The position numbers and the translations under genes were made by a program. Shown here piece by piece: positions 30,682-44,400 of a DNA stretch of 64,000 bases. Origin of the DNA: Nematostella vectensis (Eukaryota > Cnidaria > Anthozoa > Actiniaria > Edwardsiidae); contig NC_064042.1 in the NCBI RefSeq assembly GCF_932526225.1, positions 12,783,040-12,847,039 on the forward strand, in the 5' to 3' direction. How positions within the stretch are numbered: position 1 is the stretch's first letter; the number at the start of each line of letters is the position of its first letter. The notes beneath the pieces are model-generated. The model made no database searches, was not told the DNA's origin, and saw only the letters and a program-made list of their open reading frames with translations.

Positions 30682-31543
30682 TGAATGGTAATCATAGTGG
30701 GGTGCTTACAGTGGTTGTACCTCAATAAAGCAGTCATTTGTACAGATCCCAAAGTATTGGTCACCAAATCACTGTATTTTATACCTTTTTTAAGTGGGCG
30801 CTACAACTATTTCACGGTCGCCCAAAGTGTAATGCCTCCTGTATTTTTCAATGCGAAAAAGAATTCTGCTAGTCAGATCGAAGAACAATGAATTAGATGA
30901 CACGATTTTTTTTCAACGTGTAAAACACGCTTTACAACTTAAAAAGTATTATAGACGCAATATTTTCAGTCTCTAATTTTTCTTGTAAACCTCTTCTAAG
31001 CGGCCAACCGGCGTGTACCCAGGATTTGCTGAAGGGGTGGGGGGATGCGCAGGTATCAAACCTTAATACAATAGTATTTTACAATCCTTTAAAAGGAAAC
31101 GACCCTCTTTTTGGTGGCTTTTTTGCAAGCTCAAGCCAATGGGAAGGTTATTTCATTATGCTACAGAATTTGCCATAAGCTTATTTATTATTGTAAATAC
31201 ATCAAATGGCAGGTCCACTAACAATATTTAACGAAAATATATATATATATATATATATAGCCGCGCAATAAAGGTATTGCTTGCAGGTCGAAACAAAGTG
31301 TTTTTATGTTCCCTTAAGCAGGGGCGGATCCATAAGTTCCAGGAAGGGGGGGGGGGGGGGGGGGGGGGGCAAAGGAAGAGTTTCAAGGAAGAGGGGCCCG
31401 GACCCATTGTTTTCCGTGTATTTCCACAGGGAGCCTAAGCTCACAGTTAGTGGATTTTGGGTTTTGTGAGAAATTCTTAATAAAAAACACACGAAGCTCA
31501 TAGAGCGGTTAGAATGATCATTGATTACCTCTGTTCGGACACC

Positions 31544-31631
<88 letters not shown>

Positions 31632-32413
31632 ACCTCACTCTACATGGACGATTTCCTTTCCCAAACTGGTGAACTAGTTGAAGAAAGGGCTTCTCTAGAC
31701 ATCTCATTTTACCATCTTGGGGATCACGTGCCCCCAGTGCCCCACCCTCTGATACGGGCCCATACAGATAACCCTGAACAGAGAAAAGTGTAGACCCATT
31801 GTCCTGTTCATTGGTGGTTTCATCAAGTTCAGAATCGACTTCAGTAAGCTTATCAGAGACACAAAAATGGTTGAGGTCCTGAAGAAAGGGGTAGATCCCT
31901 TGTCCTGTACATTTATGGTTTCATCCACATCGATTTCTATTTCTGTTCATTTATGGTTTCACATCGGTTTCTAAATTAAGCAAACCTATCTACAGTGTTT
32001 TTTCCATGGATTGGCAAGATAAGAAATGGGTGCTGGTGTCGAGTTCATTTCCTTTTCTGTGTAAGCAACCCATAAGCAGTAAAATAATATCAATGTTTAA
32101 ATTGACCTGAATATAGAAAGGTGATGCCCAATTTATTTTTCGCTGTTTGTTTTGTTCCGTTTCTACAGTAGCTTCACCGATCAAACAAGTTGCTCTGAAT
32201 ATATAGAGAGTTTTCCCATGTTTATTTTTCGCAGTCATAGTATTTTGAAATATAAGAAAATCCGAGTAATTTGTATTAGTTCTTACATTAAGTTCAGTTC
32301 ATCATTTAAATATTATATTAGATATGTTAGAAAAATAAAAGGCTTTTGTGCTGGACCAAGAAGAATGTGCAATTTTCACTTTGGCTTAAAAAGAACTTGT
32401 TGCCTGAGAATCA
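30682..32413. other. Intergenic region with transposon ends and simple repeats
   Basis: Contains a CAGGGGCGGATCCATAAGTT transposon end at 31319 followed by a G-run (about 31347-31369), a short TA tract at 31237-31258 and a long TA tract at 31550. On the minus strand, frames at about 31700-31930 contain acidic segments (DETTNEQDNGS, DETINVQDKGS) that look like a duplicated 90 bp unit, but I cannot tie them to a gene. Confidence 0.45.
31550..31628. repeat. (TA)n microsatellite
   Basis: An uninterrupted TA dinucleotide run of about 39 repeats. It could extrude as a cruciform and is likely length-polymorphic. Confidence 0.95.
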
Positions 32414-35400
32414 TCAAGGTTTCATCGAATCCAGTAGCATATTCATCTTATGTATAAGCACCCCTAACTCCCATGTCATCTCAAGCCCGTTATACTCCTT
32501 CTTCGCCACAAAAATTTTAGTATCCTTTGGGATGTGGTACACTTGGGTTATCATAACGTAGATGAAGTTCGCGTTTGCGCAGACTTCCGTACCGCGGGCC
32601 TTTGTCTTCTTGCTGCAATACGCGCGCGCCAATTTGTCAATTTTGGTGGCAGTAAAGCTGACTTCACAATCATTACAGCCTATCTTCTTCAAGACGTTTG
32701 CTGTTTCCGGTAGACCGTAAAGCTTGGCTGAGGCTGCCCCCTCTATGGCGTAAGGACTTTGTCCTACGAGCTTGAATGTGTCGATTGTTTTCTTGAGAAC
32801 TTGTCTGCAGTGGCTGATGTTCCCTGTTCCAATGTAGAGCCTTGTGCTTGTTCCATTGGTTACCGTCAGTAAAGATCCCGTGGGCGAACAAGGGCTTTTT
32901 AAAGGTTTCTTGGAAGCTAGCTGTTTTTTGGAAACAAGGGAGACAATGGTATCGAAGTACGCTTTTAAGAAATGGTCATAACCTCTTTTCGTGTATGATT
33001 TGGCGACGACAAAATGCGGCGTTGAGTAAATGGTCAGAATCTCCGTAATGTTGTGGCTCGTAGAATTAGTCTCAAAACCAATTGAGACCTTCATGTTAAA
33101 ATCAAAGTCGATCATTCCCACTACATCTGTTGTACCTTTAAAATGTTCATGCAAAAAAGCACCGCGAAGGAAATTCAACGTCGACCATTGAAACAAAGCC
33201 AATATCTCGCATTTAATGACAGTTATCGACTGACTGAAAGTCGGCAGAAAGGGGTGCTGAGTTGGATCATCGAGGAATTGCTTCAACGGCCCGTAGAAAG
33301 AGGAAGGGAACATTCCTTTCATGGTTTGTTTGACAGTATAAGGGATGAAGACATAGATTGGCGTTGTCTGGTGGTAGGATTTGGGAATGACTTTTGTCGC
33401 AGCCTTGGTGAGTTTTTGAAGAGCTTCCACCAGATGGCAGGAACTATTCATAGCGGCTTTGATGTCCCATTCGTAGAAACTTTGTCTTGGCTTGAGTTGC
33501 TTGATGTCTGAAGGGTGGACGATGTGTTTTCGGCGATGGAATTTGTACACTCTAAGGTGGACGCCGTGAATGGAGGGGGTTATCGTGATGGCGTATTCCG
33601 TGCAGTCGGGCTTGCACAAGTGGAGTTTTGCTGTAAATATAACATTAACATCACTTTATCTACCACCACCATCATCACCAACATTGTCACACAACCGACA
33701 TGACGGAAAAACTTCGAAAACACGCAATTCTACATAGGGAAAGAAGGACTTATTTTTCAAAACACAAATAACATGAGACCGAAATACACATACCAAGATT
33801 TTGATCATCCTTGCGCTATGTATAGGCTCAGGCACGAAAAGCTCAAATTTCAATCACACTTTACAAAAAGTCGCATTTTATATTTTCTGTATTACTCACT
33901 AAGTACTTAGATAAATTTTCCGCCTTATTAGATATGGGCTTACTTGAAGCGTCATGTCATGTTTTTCAGTCATGTCCACACAACCAATATTTTGTCATAT
34001 GCAGCCTTCGTCATCATGTAAATATTCTTACCAACACTGACATCGATAAAAATTATTGTAACCATCATCATGTACATTAGGCTCATCATACCATTGCTGT
34101 AACCATAATCAACCTTATTATCATCATCATTCTGCTCGCAAACATTATACTTATCCCATAATCATTTTACCCTTGCCACCAACAACACCATCGTCATCCA
34201 CTAATCATAATCATTTCACCCTTGCCACCAACAACACATTTGTCATCCACTCATCATAATCATTTCACCCTTGCCACCAACAACACCATTGTCATCCACT
34301 CATCATAAACATTTCACCCTTGCCACCAACAACACCATTGTCATCCACTCATCATAATCATTTCACCCTTGCCACCAACACCATTGTCATCCATTCATCA
34401 TAATCATTTCACCCTTGCCACCAACAACACCATCGTCATCCACTCATCATAATCATTTCACCCTTGCCACCAACAACACCATCGTCATCCACTCATCATA
34501 ATCATTTCACCCTTGCCACCAACAACACCATTGTCATCCACTCATCATAATCATTTCACCCTTGCCACCAACAACACCATTGTCATCCATTCATCATAAT
34601 CATTTCACCCTTGCCACCAACAACACCATCGTCATCCACTCATCATAATCATTTCACCCTTGCCACCAACAACACCATTGTCATCCATTCATCATAATCA
34701 TTTCACCCTTGCCACCAACAATACCATCGTCATCCACTCATCATAATCATTTCACCCTTGCCACCAACAACACCATTGTCATCCACTCATCATAATCCTT
34801 TCACCCTTGCCACCAACAACACCATCGTCATCCACTCATCATAATCATTTCACCCTTGCCACCAACAACACCATCGTCATCCACTCATCATAATCATTTC
34901 ACCCTTGCCACCAACAACACCATCGTCATCCACTCATCATAATCATTTACCCCTTGCCACCAACACGACATCGTCATCCACTCATCATAATCATTTTACC
35001 CTTGCCACCAACAAAACCATCGTCATCCACTCATCATAATCATTTCACCCTTGCCACCAACAACACCATCGTTATCCACTCATCATAATCATTTCACCCT
35101 TGCCACCAACACCATCGTCATCCACTCATCATAATCATTTCACCCTTGCCACCAACAACACCATCGTCATCCACTCATCATAATCATTTCACCCTTGCCA
35201 CCAACAACACCATCGTCATCCACTCATCATAATCATTTCACCCTTGCCACCAACAACACCATCGTCATCCACGTGGCGACCAGAAACTTCACTGAATATG
35301 CCCGTTTCTACACCCCCCCCCCCCCCCATTTTGGGTTGGGTGTGGGGGGCTCCGATAAAAACAGACGGGTGTGATCGTCGGCAAAATCGATTTTAACCCT

Positions 35401-36205
35401 AGATGGCACTTTGGGCGTGGTCAAGAGATTGCAAATTGGGTGTGGTCAAAGGGTTTTTTTGCAGAATCGAAAAAAGAGGGTTAAACACCCCCTTTCGAAT
35501 AGCAGTTGGTCGAACTTTTTACCCTAAGAAATAGCAAAATCCTTCAACACCCCCTAAGGGATGGCAGTCGAAATTTTATACCCTAAAAGATGTGATGATC
35601 AACCCCGTCTACTTTTCTGGAGGGTCCCCCCCCCGCCCCGGATTTCTACGGTATACGTCTCTGTTTTGACGACTTTTAAAACAGTCTTTCAAATTATTAT
35701 TGTACTGTAAACACGTCTCAACAGACATCTATTTATTAAGTTAGGAGAAAAATTCTGAGCAAAACAGGAATAAAATGACTGAAAGTAACGCTCTCTATCG
35801 CGTGCGTAACTAGCGAAAGTTGACTGAAAATCTTAGTTATTTCAAATTATGATCATAAAACGCCTTCGCTTTGTCACTAAAGTAATAAAAAAAATTGCTA
35901 CATCGTTTGCTCTGGAAAAAAAAGGAACCGAAACGACAACCAAATGCGATTTGACCGCGAGCGAACCCCGGAGTTTTTTGGCGAAACCGCATTCTGATAA
36001 TCGTTTTAGTGAATTACATTAGTTAGGTCGATTTGGCACTCAATTGGCACTGATGCCAAACGAGAAGCTAAGCGATTTCGATAAAGAATTGTTCTAAAGC
36101 ATTTTATAAAAATGATTCATGTCTTTTACCTGTGGTTTGCACTATGGTCGCCCCATCACTGATTCCCGTCCAAGTGACCACCAAAATCAGTAATCCTATC
36201 CACAT
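32414..36205 (-). CDS. Secreted GDA1/CD39 (NTPDase) family protein lacking apyrase catalytic motifs
   Basis: Two exons: 36205-36130 encodes a signal peptide (MWIGLLILVVTWTG...) and ends in phase 1 at G|GTAAAAG; 33630-32414 follows a TTTACAG acceptor. The product is 430 residues, similar to soluble NTPDase5/6. The fold is recognisable by landmarks in order: a strand ending RVYKF (about residue 52), PIYVFIPYTVKQ (about 116-127), ALFQWSTLNFLRG (about 170-182), VGMIDFDFNMKVSI (about 196-209), SPCSPTG, GTGNISHC, and a C-terminal TWELG (about 411-415). In active family members, the corresponding segments hold the phosphate-binding loops DAGSS and DLGGAS, the ATAG motif and a catalytic Glu. Here they read TPSIHG, DFDFNM, IPYT, and no Glu aligns cleanly. 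It is therefore probably a pseudoenzyme or nucleotide-binding relative. Many Cys residues suit a secreted protein. The exon 1 link is inferred from phase and signal peptide. Confidence 0.7.
34137..35273. repeat. 49 bp minisatellite, about 23 copies
   Basis: Tandem copies of a 49 bp unit containing CATCCACTCATCATAATCAT and then TTCACCCTTGCCACCAACAA, in the intron of the NTPDase-like gene. Units vary at CATTGTC versus CATCGTC. Some are shorter by one AAC triplet. It lies in mid-intron, well away from either splice site. Confidence 0.95.
35274..36129. other. Intron remainder with transposon-like debris
   Basis: C-rich and G-rich tracts (35317-35328, 35627-35634) with repeated ACCCTAAGAAATAGC / ACCCTAAAAGATG phrases suggest a decayed repetitive element. 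No termini could be fixed. Confidence 0.35.
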
Positions 36206-38436
36206 TGCTGCTGACTTCTTTGTCACTTTTGCTTCTTTGACCAAATTCGAGGTTAATCATCCATGGCTAAGAGTTTTCCTAGTCCTGATGAGCCAGTTTT
36301 TTTTGGACACACGCTCATAATAGCATGTGACCCACCTAAAGGGAGGTGATCCGTGAAGTGATCTGAGAGGTTAACATATCAAAAGAAAAATTCTCCTTAA
36401 TGATTGCATATGCATAACAATGTTTTGATTGGGTGAAAATCAAGAAAGATCATTAGATTTTTTAAGAAATATCATTCTATAGATTCTCCTCATTTCAACA
36501 CTATAATTTCATGGATATAGTAAAGAGAATTTACATGTAAACCAGGAACTGTGTCAGGACCTGCCGTGGAATCTTAGCAATTTGACTGAATCAGCTGACC
36601 AATATTTTAATCATTCTCTAGAAAATCCTGTATTTTTCGTAGTTTTCGTATTTCATGTGGATGTATTTTTCTCAATAGTTTTGTATTCATTACCGTAAAC
36701 CTTGCCACGGTAGTAATATATATCGCATCATTTTTATTGACAAATACTCATCTTCATATTATTTGAAAGCAACTCGTTATACCAACACAGTCTTCTAAAT
36801 TATCAAACGAAAAACAAAAACAATAATAACATAAACTGATGAATTTGTAACAGCTATTTGGATACCACATTCACGTCTCACTTTTGCACAGAATTCAATT
36901 TTAAGGACAGAAATTTACATCCTGTCAAAATCTTTAGGGAATAATTCTAGAAAACGCAAGCTGAGAGCCCGAAGCAATCGAGCGATTAAAATGACATCAA
37001 AATATTGAGCAGGAAAAGAAAAATAACTCCCCGCAAGAGATCCAATGGTTGATGGCCCCTAATTAAGATCACCTTTCGAGCACTGGTACTTTAAAAAGTT
37101 GTCTGATTTTAGTGCATTTCATCAAATATTAACCACCAGCAATCACCAGGTTGTTTTAAAGTGTAAGAGGAGTTTTAAAAGACAAAGCCATAGCTTTGTT
37201 TTGGGACTCAAATTATCCATTACCATAGCAAAACGATTGATTTATCCTCGTTACTTGCATATTGATGGAGTAAAGAACTTAATGTTTGCGTCTTAAGAGT
37301 CCTAACCTAAGACTTGCTACCATATTCGAATCCGAATTTCGTGTATGAAAGGAGGACAGCAGTAATCTAGACTGCGATAAGCATCTAATGCTTACAGTCT
37401 TTATAAAATCCGATGATGTATTTGAAATATAAAACAAACGGAAAAGAGATTGGGACATTTGATAAATCATTTGTTTAGTTATTTTATTTTACTTATTTTC
37501 TTTGCTGACTGCCCGCCACGCCAGAGAACGACGAAAAAAAATTAATTATTTCAATAAAAATAAGCCCTTCCTAAATAGAAACTTTATGGCTGATTTGTAG
37601 TGCTGAATAAGGTACTTAATAACGTTGCTGTATTTTTGCGGCCAAAACCCGGAGCGCGCGCCATCCAAAAAGTCACGTGATTTCCTAGTGCGAGTCGCCT
37701 TATTGTTATATTTTGTAAACCCCACAAAAGCAGCGCCGACAGAGCCCAGCATTGCTTGCACGTTCCTTTGACTAAGACAATGTCGAGCCACCTCAGAGAA
37801 TCAGCCAGCTTAAAAAAAAATATACAAACGAGCGACAGTTGGCAGATGCAAGTCAGTGATTCGTTTCCATTTCCCCTTCAATCCAACCATTGATTTCTAG
37901 TTCCATATTCACAATTTGTTGACCTAAAAACTAAAACTTTGATTATGATAAAGGAAGGAAGGATTCTACACGTTTGGCACCCTTCAAAAAGTGAGCTTCC
38001 TCGATGTGGCATCTCGTAAATGTTTCGTATAATCATATCTTTTAGAGTGTTCTGCCAAATTACAGACACCGACGCACATATGCCTTACCCTAGACTTGTC
38101 CCAAGTCCCCCTTTTTAATTTTTCCTTTAATTAAAACGCGCCATCTAAAGGGTATTTTCCTAAGTAAGCGAAGCAAACAAAAACGGGCGCGCAGGGAGGA
38201 CAGCAAGAGCCAATTTCTAAAAGCCTTCCAAAAAACATTGAAAGTTTTAATTATTATGTGGAGACATAAACTTCGATCCTCAAAACTGCTTCTACATTTT
38301 TTTTAACTAATCTTTCATAATTCCTGCCGGATCCAAACAAGACAAACGATTCCGTGACACATGAAAGGAAGACGCGATCATTAAAAAGTGGGACGCTCAC
38401 TGAGAGCATAGTGCGTTTTGCTCACTGAAAAAGGAC
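36206..38436. other. Divergent intergenic region between NTPDase-like and CAP genes
   Basis: The two flanking genes are transcribed away from each other, so both promoters lie here. A CACGTG E-box is seen at about 37674. Short open frames (for example 37546-37791 minus) have no recognisable domain. Confidence 0.4.
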
Positions 38437-41400
38437 ATGACTAAGAGAATGACGAAGGCGGCACTTTTGGCGCTTTGTATTTTGGCACTGAGCGTACGAG
38501 AAGGATTCACCAAACGTAAGTACCTCCCTAAAATACGACGCTAAGTAAACAGGGTTTTCCAATTTCAAGTACTGTATGTCTTGTATATCCTGTAAGTAAG
38601 TATGTCTTGCTTGCGCTTCCAAAATAAAGCGGATGACGCCATTGGTTGTTATAAAATAAATGGAAAGATTACGTCCCTAAGAGATGTTCAGAAAGTCAGC
38701 TATTTGTTTAAAGGGTGTCCACGACAACTGCTCTCATATAGAGCTTTTATTAGGAGTTTTATTGGGAAAGAAATGAATACCGACATTATCAAAAAAATGT
38801 ACGTAAATTTACGATCATAAAGCTTTCTATATGCGGTAACTACAGAACTGAAAGACTCCGCTTTGTAAAATCACTTTTTACGCCTTCTCGCGTTGTTAAT
38901 TGTCCCGCAATTACACGGGTTGGTTAACTAGATTTGCCATTCGAACCACGATGATACGATTCCCTCTAAGGTAAAGAGTCCGATCCTTACACCCTGTTCT
39001 TAAAAAAAACATCTCCTTGACCTGGGTTTGAGCCGTTTTGCTCGAGAAGCAAAAACATGTACCACTGAGCTATCGCGCCACTACCTTGGTTTAATAAAAT
39101 CTGCCATCAAGAGCAGGGTCGGACGCACTAAGTACAAAAGAATGTTTAAAAATGCTCTAGAGGTAGCACCAATGAACAAGTGAAGACACCCACAATGATT
39201 TTAAAAATTGTTTTGTAAATCATGTAATTTCACGTGCAAAGCTATTGCTCCGAAGGGTTATCTCATTTTTTTTATTGATCCTTTTGGCCGATTATCCATA
39301 TTCGGCACATCCGCTGTTTCGTGCTGATTTTCTTTGAATAATAATCTTTAATCAAAAATAATGGTTTTAACCGTGCCTCGCGTGTCATTCGGAGATTGTC
39401 TCGTGTTTGAGTATCGTCTGCCTTGTAATTAGCAGGTGTCAACTCTCAAAATGGGCGCTGAAAGTGATATGGAATGGGGGGCAGGAGTATCGGCCGTGAG
39501 CAACCCACCTCCCCACGCCTGCCAAAAACCTTTTTACCTCATTAAAAATCGCCACTGAAAAACATTTTTGCATACTATAATACAGTGGAGCCTGGATTTT
39601 ACGATATGCGCCGGGGGAAAGAAAATGTGTCGTAGAATAGAGTTGTCGTTGCAAAAAGGTCCTCGATTTTACGATATAAAAGAAAATTCATTGAAAATTC
39701 ATTGAAAATATCGTTGTAGCGAGGTCGGGTGAATTATCAAGTTTAAAAAAAACAATGAAACTGTAACTGTTATCTGTGAAAGACTGTACAGTTACTCTTT
39801 GCAAGACCATAATCTGTATTGAACAAGACCTGTCAAGTCAAAAAATAGATTAACTGTAGTTTCCGTGTGTGGTGACTTAAAAGTATTTCTCTCTATGTTG
39901 ATATACAGAATCAGGAATATCGTTGTATCGAGGTCAAAATTACGCTCAGGAGAACAGATTTGTATCGTAAAATCGAGAATATCGTTGTATCCAATATCGT
40001 AAAATCGAGGTAATTTCTTATATATTTTATTGTATTTCCGCCGTTCCAATGTATACTCAGTGCATTTAAGGCAAGGCTGAACTCGTAAAAACCGGACGGA
40101 CTCAGTTAAAAAATTCTTGACAACGCATTTTTTAACCAATCAGCCTGAAAGTTGGCGTAGTTTTTCTGCATAACATGCTCGATGTTACCGACTACTCAGT
40201 TGCCATGGAAACCTTCACGTGACATAATTAAGGTGTTACAAGCTTGTGAAAAAACATCCTTTTTTCTGGCGCCCTGCAGACACACAGGACGTAATTAAAA
40301 CTCCAAAATTCCAATGCTAAATGAAGGAGGGATAACCAGAGTATACAAATGTAAGCTGGAAATTTGTATTCCAAAGCTGTTGACGAAGTAAATTGAGGGC
40401 TTTGATCGATAATTGTAGAATTCAGAACGATGTGTCACAATACACTGCATTATTACAGGCAATAAAACTATTTTTCCAAACTTACACCTTGGATTTGAAT
40501 CATTTAGGGATTAAACTTCTAAAACATGATTGAGAGTTGCAGTTTCCTAATAGCTAAGGTGTTTTTCAAAAGCGATAAAAGCTGACGCTCTTTCTTTGGA
40601 AAGATCGAAGCAGGCTCAGCTAAAAAGTGATCAGCGGTTGTCAGTTTCCATAGATACAATGAAAGCAAGATGGCGGATGGCCTGTGAAGGGAATACACAT
40701 TGTTGCAGTAGATTGATTGAATACATGAAGAAAATGACGAAAATTGCAAGAGATTTCTTAGTTAAACGACAAAGGGACAACAAGAGATGTATCCCATGCA
40801 GAACTGTTTAAATATAGTTAAACGATCGTCTAAAATGAACGGAAAGACGTACTGAATTTAGAACGATTAAAGTAAACAGCATGATTATGGTAGGGAAATA
40901 AATGGAATCTTGAATCTTACAGTAAATAAAAAGACTCTGATTACAAAGCACATTATTGCGCATGTCCTTTTGTGTATTTTAGGCGGGATTTTCAAACAGT
41001 GGGCGCAGTTGGTGTAGTTATGGAATTGAAAAGTGCAAAGTTTTTTTCCCCAGCGAGTTTTACGAAAATTTTTGTCTTCTAGTTGTTGAATTTTATAAAA
41101 AAAAAGTCACCCTGAGATGGCAGGGGTCTTTCTATGTCCACAAACGTGTGGATTTGGGAAGGTTATAGCATTGCAGGTGGCCAGGGAGGTCGAAAAGGCA
41201 TTACCGAGAGAAAGTGGTGAAAGCACTACAAAGTACAATGCGAGAGTAAAGGGGGAGCAGTACAGAAAGTACAGGAGCTATTTCCCACCACAAGTAACAG
41301 GGGATGCTTTTGATATCGAGTTCCTTAAATTCCATAGAAAGCTGCCTGGTTTGAGGAATGCCATGAACAAATGGAACACCAGAAAAGCTGAGGAAAAATC

Positions 41401-44400
41401 AAAGTTTATGGAGACTTTCTCTAGAGAGAAATGGCAAGGTTTATCTGAAAATAGAAGAAAGGAACATTCATTTCAGAACTGTAAAGCCTGTGCAATCAGA
41501 TACACAGAGGTTATGTCATACTTCCCAGTCACCTCAAATTTCTTCAAGGGGAAAGCAAAGCAAAATATTATATTTGCCGCTAACAACGAGGCTCAGCGTC
41601 TGCGAAATGCAACCCCTACTGTAAAAGCACGAAAACGTGATGCTACAAATGTTGCAAGAGCTCTCTTTGAGCAATATGAGGAAAGTTTCCAAGAACAGTA
41701 CCAGTGTTCACTTGCCAGTGCCCTGTCATCTGTTCCAGGGATAAACTTGCAACACAAAACTGAAAATGACAAGAGAAATGAACGACGCCGCATTTACACT
41801 TCATCAAAAGAAAATGTAGAAAACCAAATGAAAGAGACTGCATTTTTGAGGTGAGCTCAATTATTTAAATTTGAAAGAAAATTTTGGGAGAAATTTTGAT
41901 GGGAAGTGAAAAAAAAATCAATGAGTCCAATTTTCTATAGTTTTATTGGGATATTAATTACAACATACCAATTAATTATTAGATGTTATGGAAGTGGACA
42001 GTCCATTAGAGGATGGGAGCGTGGGCGTAGAGCATTGTCGTTTGAGCCAGCAAACACTGCAAGAGAAAGAATGGATGAGCCTAACAAGAAAAAGAGAAAA
42101 AAAGACCACACCGGGGACATGGAGAGGATGGGATGGGACAAGGCCGGGCTTAAAGCAGAGGTTGAGGCGTACCAGGGTGGTCATCTTATCAATTACAGTG
42201 CTCTAGCTAGGAAGTATAATGTGACAGACAGCAGTGGACAAGTTGCACTTAACGGCGGACAGATTGTGAAGGAGTGGCTAGTGAGAAACGGAGTAGATGT
42301 TGACCGGTTTAGTACCAAACGCAAAAACCCCATGGATCCAGTAATTAGAAGAAGGAAAAGGAGAGGGCAAGGGGGAGAGATCAGCATACCCTGTGAGCCA
42401 GACAAGAAAACACTGAAAGCACAGCTATTGCAGAAGATCCACACAAAGGAGTACAGTATAGGAGAACGGATTGTACCACGAAAGGTAGGCAGTTAAAAAT
42501 AACTTTTTGCAGGGCCATTGTGTTAAAGTCAATTGTCAGATTGATATAAAAACAAAAACAATTTCAGTACATGAACTAGATTGTCAATGTCTCTACAATA
42601 TGTCTCCAATGTCTTTTATCTGAAGAAATTAATTGCATATTCTCTTTGTTTTTCAGTATGAAAAGCTTATCCTTACAAAGGATCTGAAAATAAAAAAAGA
42701 GGATGTCTATACTGATGGTAGAAAAATGCCCCTTGCCAATATCCGAAGGACAATGTTAAAAAAACAGGAGAAGTTTCTCCGGGGGACAACAGAGGAAGGA
42801 ATAGCAGAGCTTACAGCAGAACAGCTAAGAACAAGGCTTTTGCAGATCAACGAGTATGTGGATGGTATGGCAGTCCCAGACATGAGGGAGAAGCTAAAAA
42901 GCCATGAAAGAACAAGGCATCTGATGGTATGGCTAGATAACTCAACAGTTGCTAACTCTGGATATCTGGTGTGCCTTATGACCTGTCTTTATGACAAGGC
43001 AGTGTTCCTTACAGATGAGGAGTATGCTGCAAAATATGGAAGAAGGGTTAATGTGCAAATGCTGGTTGAAGAACCAGAGCTACATTTTATTGCAAAATGT
43101 GGGAGCTCTGACCATGAGCTTTTATTATATTCGGAGACAAGGCTCCAATGTGTCAGAGAGCTGTGTGATGACAACAGTATTTCATACACTGATATCATGA
43201 GGTTTTGTCAGGGAGACTCTCCATTGCGAGCTTTTGAGACAGGACAACAGAAAGGAGGAAACTACTTTTGTTCTACCTGTGAAGTACACTGTGACATGAC
43301 CAGCGACTTGGCCTACACTCTGAATTTGGAGGCCATATCCCTTACTGAGAGACAGCAGGCAATTCTTCGGGGGACCGTCTCCCTCTCTAAATCAAAACAG
43401 AAAAAAGCTAAACCACTGGAAGGTCTGAAAAAAGAAGAGCTTGAAAAGGAACTGGCATCAAGGGGCATTTATGAAGGAAAAACGAAAATGGAGATGCAGA
43501 AACTACTCACTGAAGAAATGAAAGGAAAACAAAGAGTGCCTGCACTTCTCTTTAATACCCCAACAGAATCCCTGACCAACCTTAATCTAGAATCTTATGA
43601 AGTCATACCATGCGAGCCTCTTCATGATCTTGGCAATCATATTGCAAATTTCTTTGCTGAATTTCCAAGCCATCTGATGGGTGAAGAAAAGGCTTTGATA
43701 GAGGAGACAATCACACTCAGTCTGGCAGGGAAAGACAGCAAGAGATGTGTGGACCAAAGGGAAGCCCTTATCAAAACTGCTGGGGTGGCACACCAGTCCA
43801 ATATCATGTCCAAGAAAGCCATGGCTGCCATTGACACCTTGGTTGAGATGCAGAGACTCCTCTACGCGGCAGACAGCCAAAGATCTCCGGCCTCAATTCT
43901 TAGATATAGCAACCAAGCCTGGTACCACGCCATATTGTTGATAGATTTTGTGAAGGACACAAAGAAGCTAACCTCAAGAAAACTGTATGGAGTGTACTTT
44001 CATAACCTGACAGCCCATGCTACCAGTACATTGCACTTAATGTCTGGACAAGCTGCTAATGCAGAACGACAAGAAAGGATCTTTAACAGTATCAAGCGCA
44101 TCACGAAGCAGACATCGAATTACCATCAAGGGCAAATAATACCTAACCTTTTCATCCGCTTGCAAGCAGAGCGCCAGATAGGCCTGCAACGAGATGATGT
44201 GTTCAGACAGCAAGACCATGTAAGCAAGCTAGCAACTTGCCTCCCATCTCCCAAGAACACTGTCATACCTGAGGAGCTCATTCAAAGGCATAGCCATGCA
44301 TGGCAAGCTCACCTCCAAGAAATAAGTGACTTCTTAGTTGAAGGAGAAGGTGTTTGGTGGAAGAAAGTTGAAGATGGAGTTGAATTTCATGATGTCACAG

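Noticed and set aside
31704-31928. Acidic minus-strand frame as a gene
   Set aside because: It consists of two diverged copies of a 90 bp unit in different frames, without splice sites or a recognised family. It is treated as repeat-derived.
33617-33619. Start of the NTPDase-like protein within the large exon
   Set aside because: The first codon there is TTG, not ATG. The frame continues upstream to a TTTACAG acceptor, so a separate first exon with a signal peptide (36205-36130) was preferred.
38602-38820. 72-codon frame just downstream of CAP exon 1
   Set aside because: It does not resemble CAP sequence, starts inside the intron and lacks a clear acceptor. Including it would break the phase between exon 1 and exon 2.
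41988-42206. Alternative frame MEVDSPLEDGSV... as the real exon 2 of the SAP-domain gene
   Set aside because: It looks protein-like, but the phase set by the exon 1 donor and the exon 3 acceptor requires the other frame. It is kept as a caveat (possible frameshift), not a separate gene.
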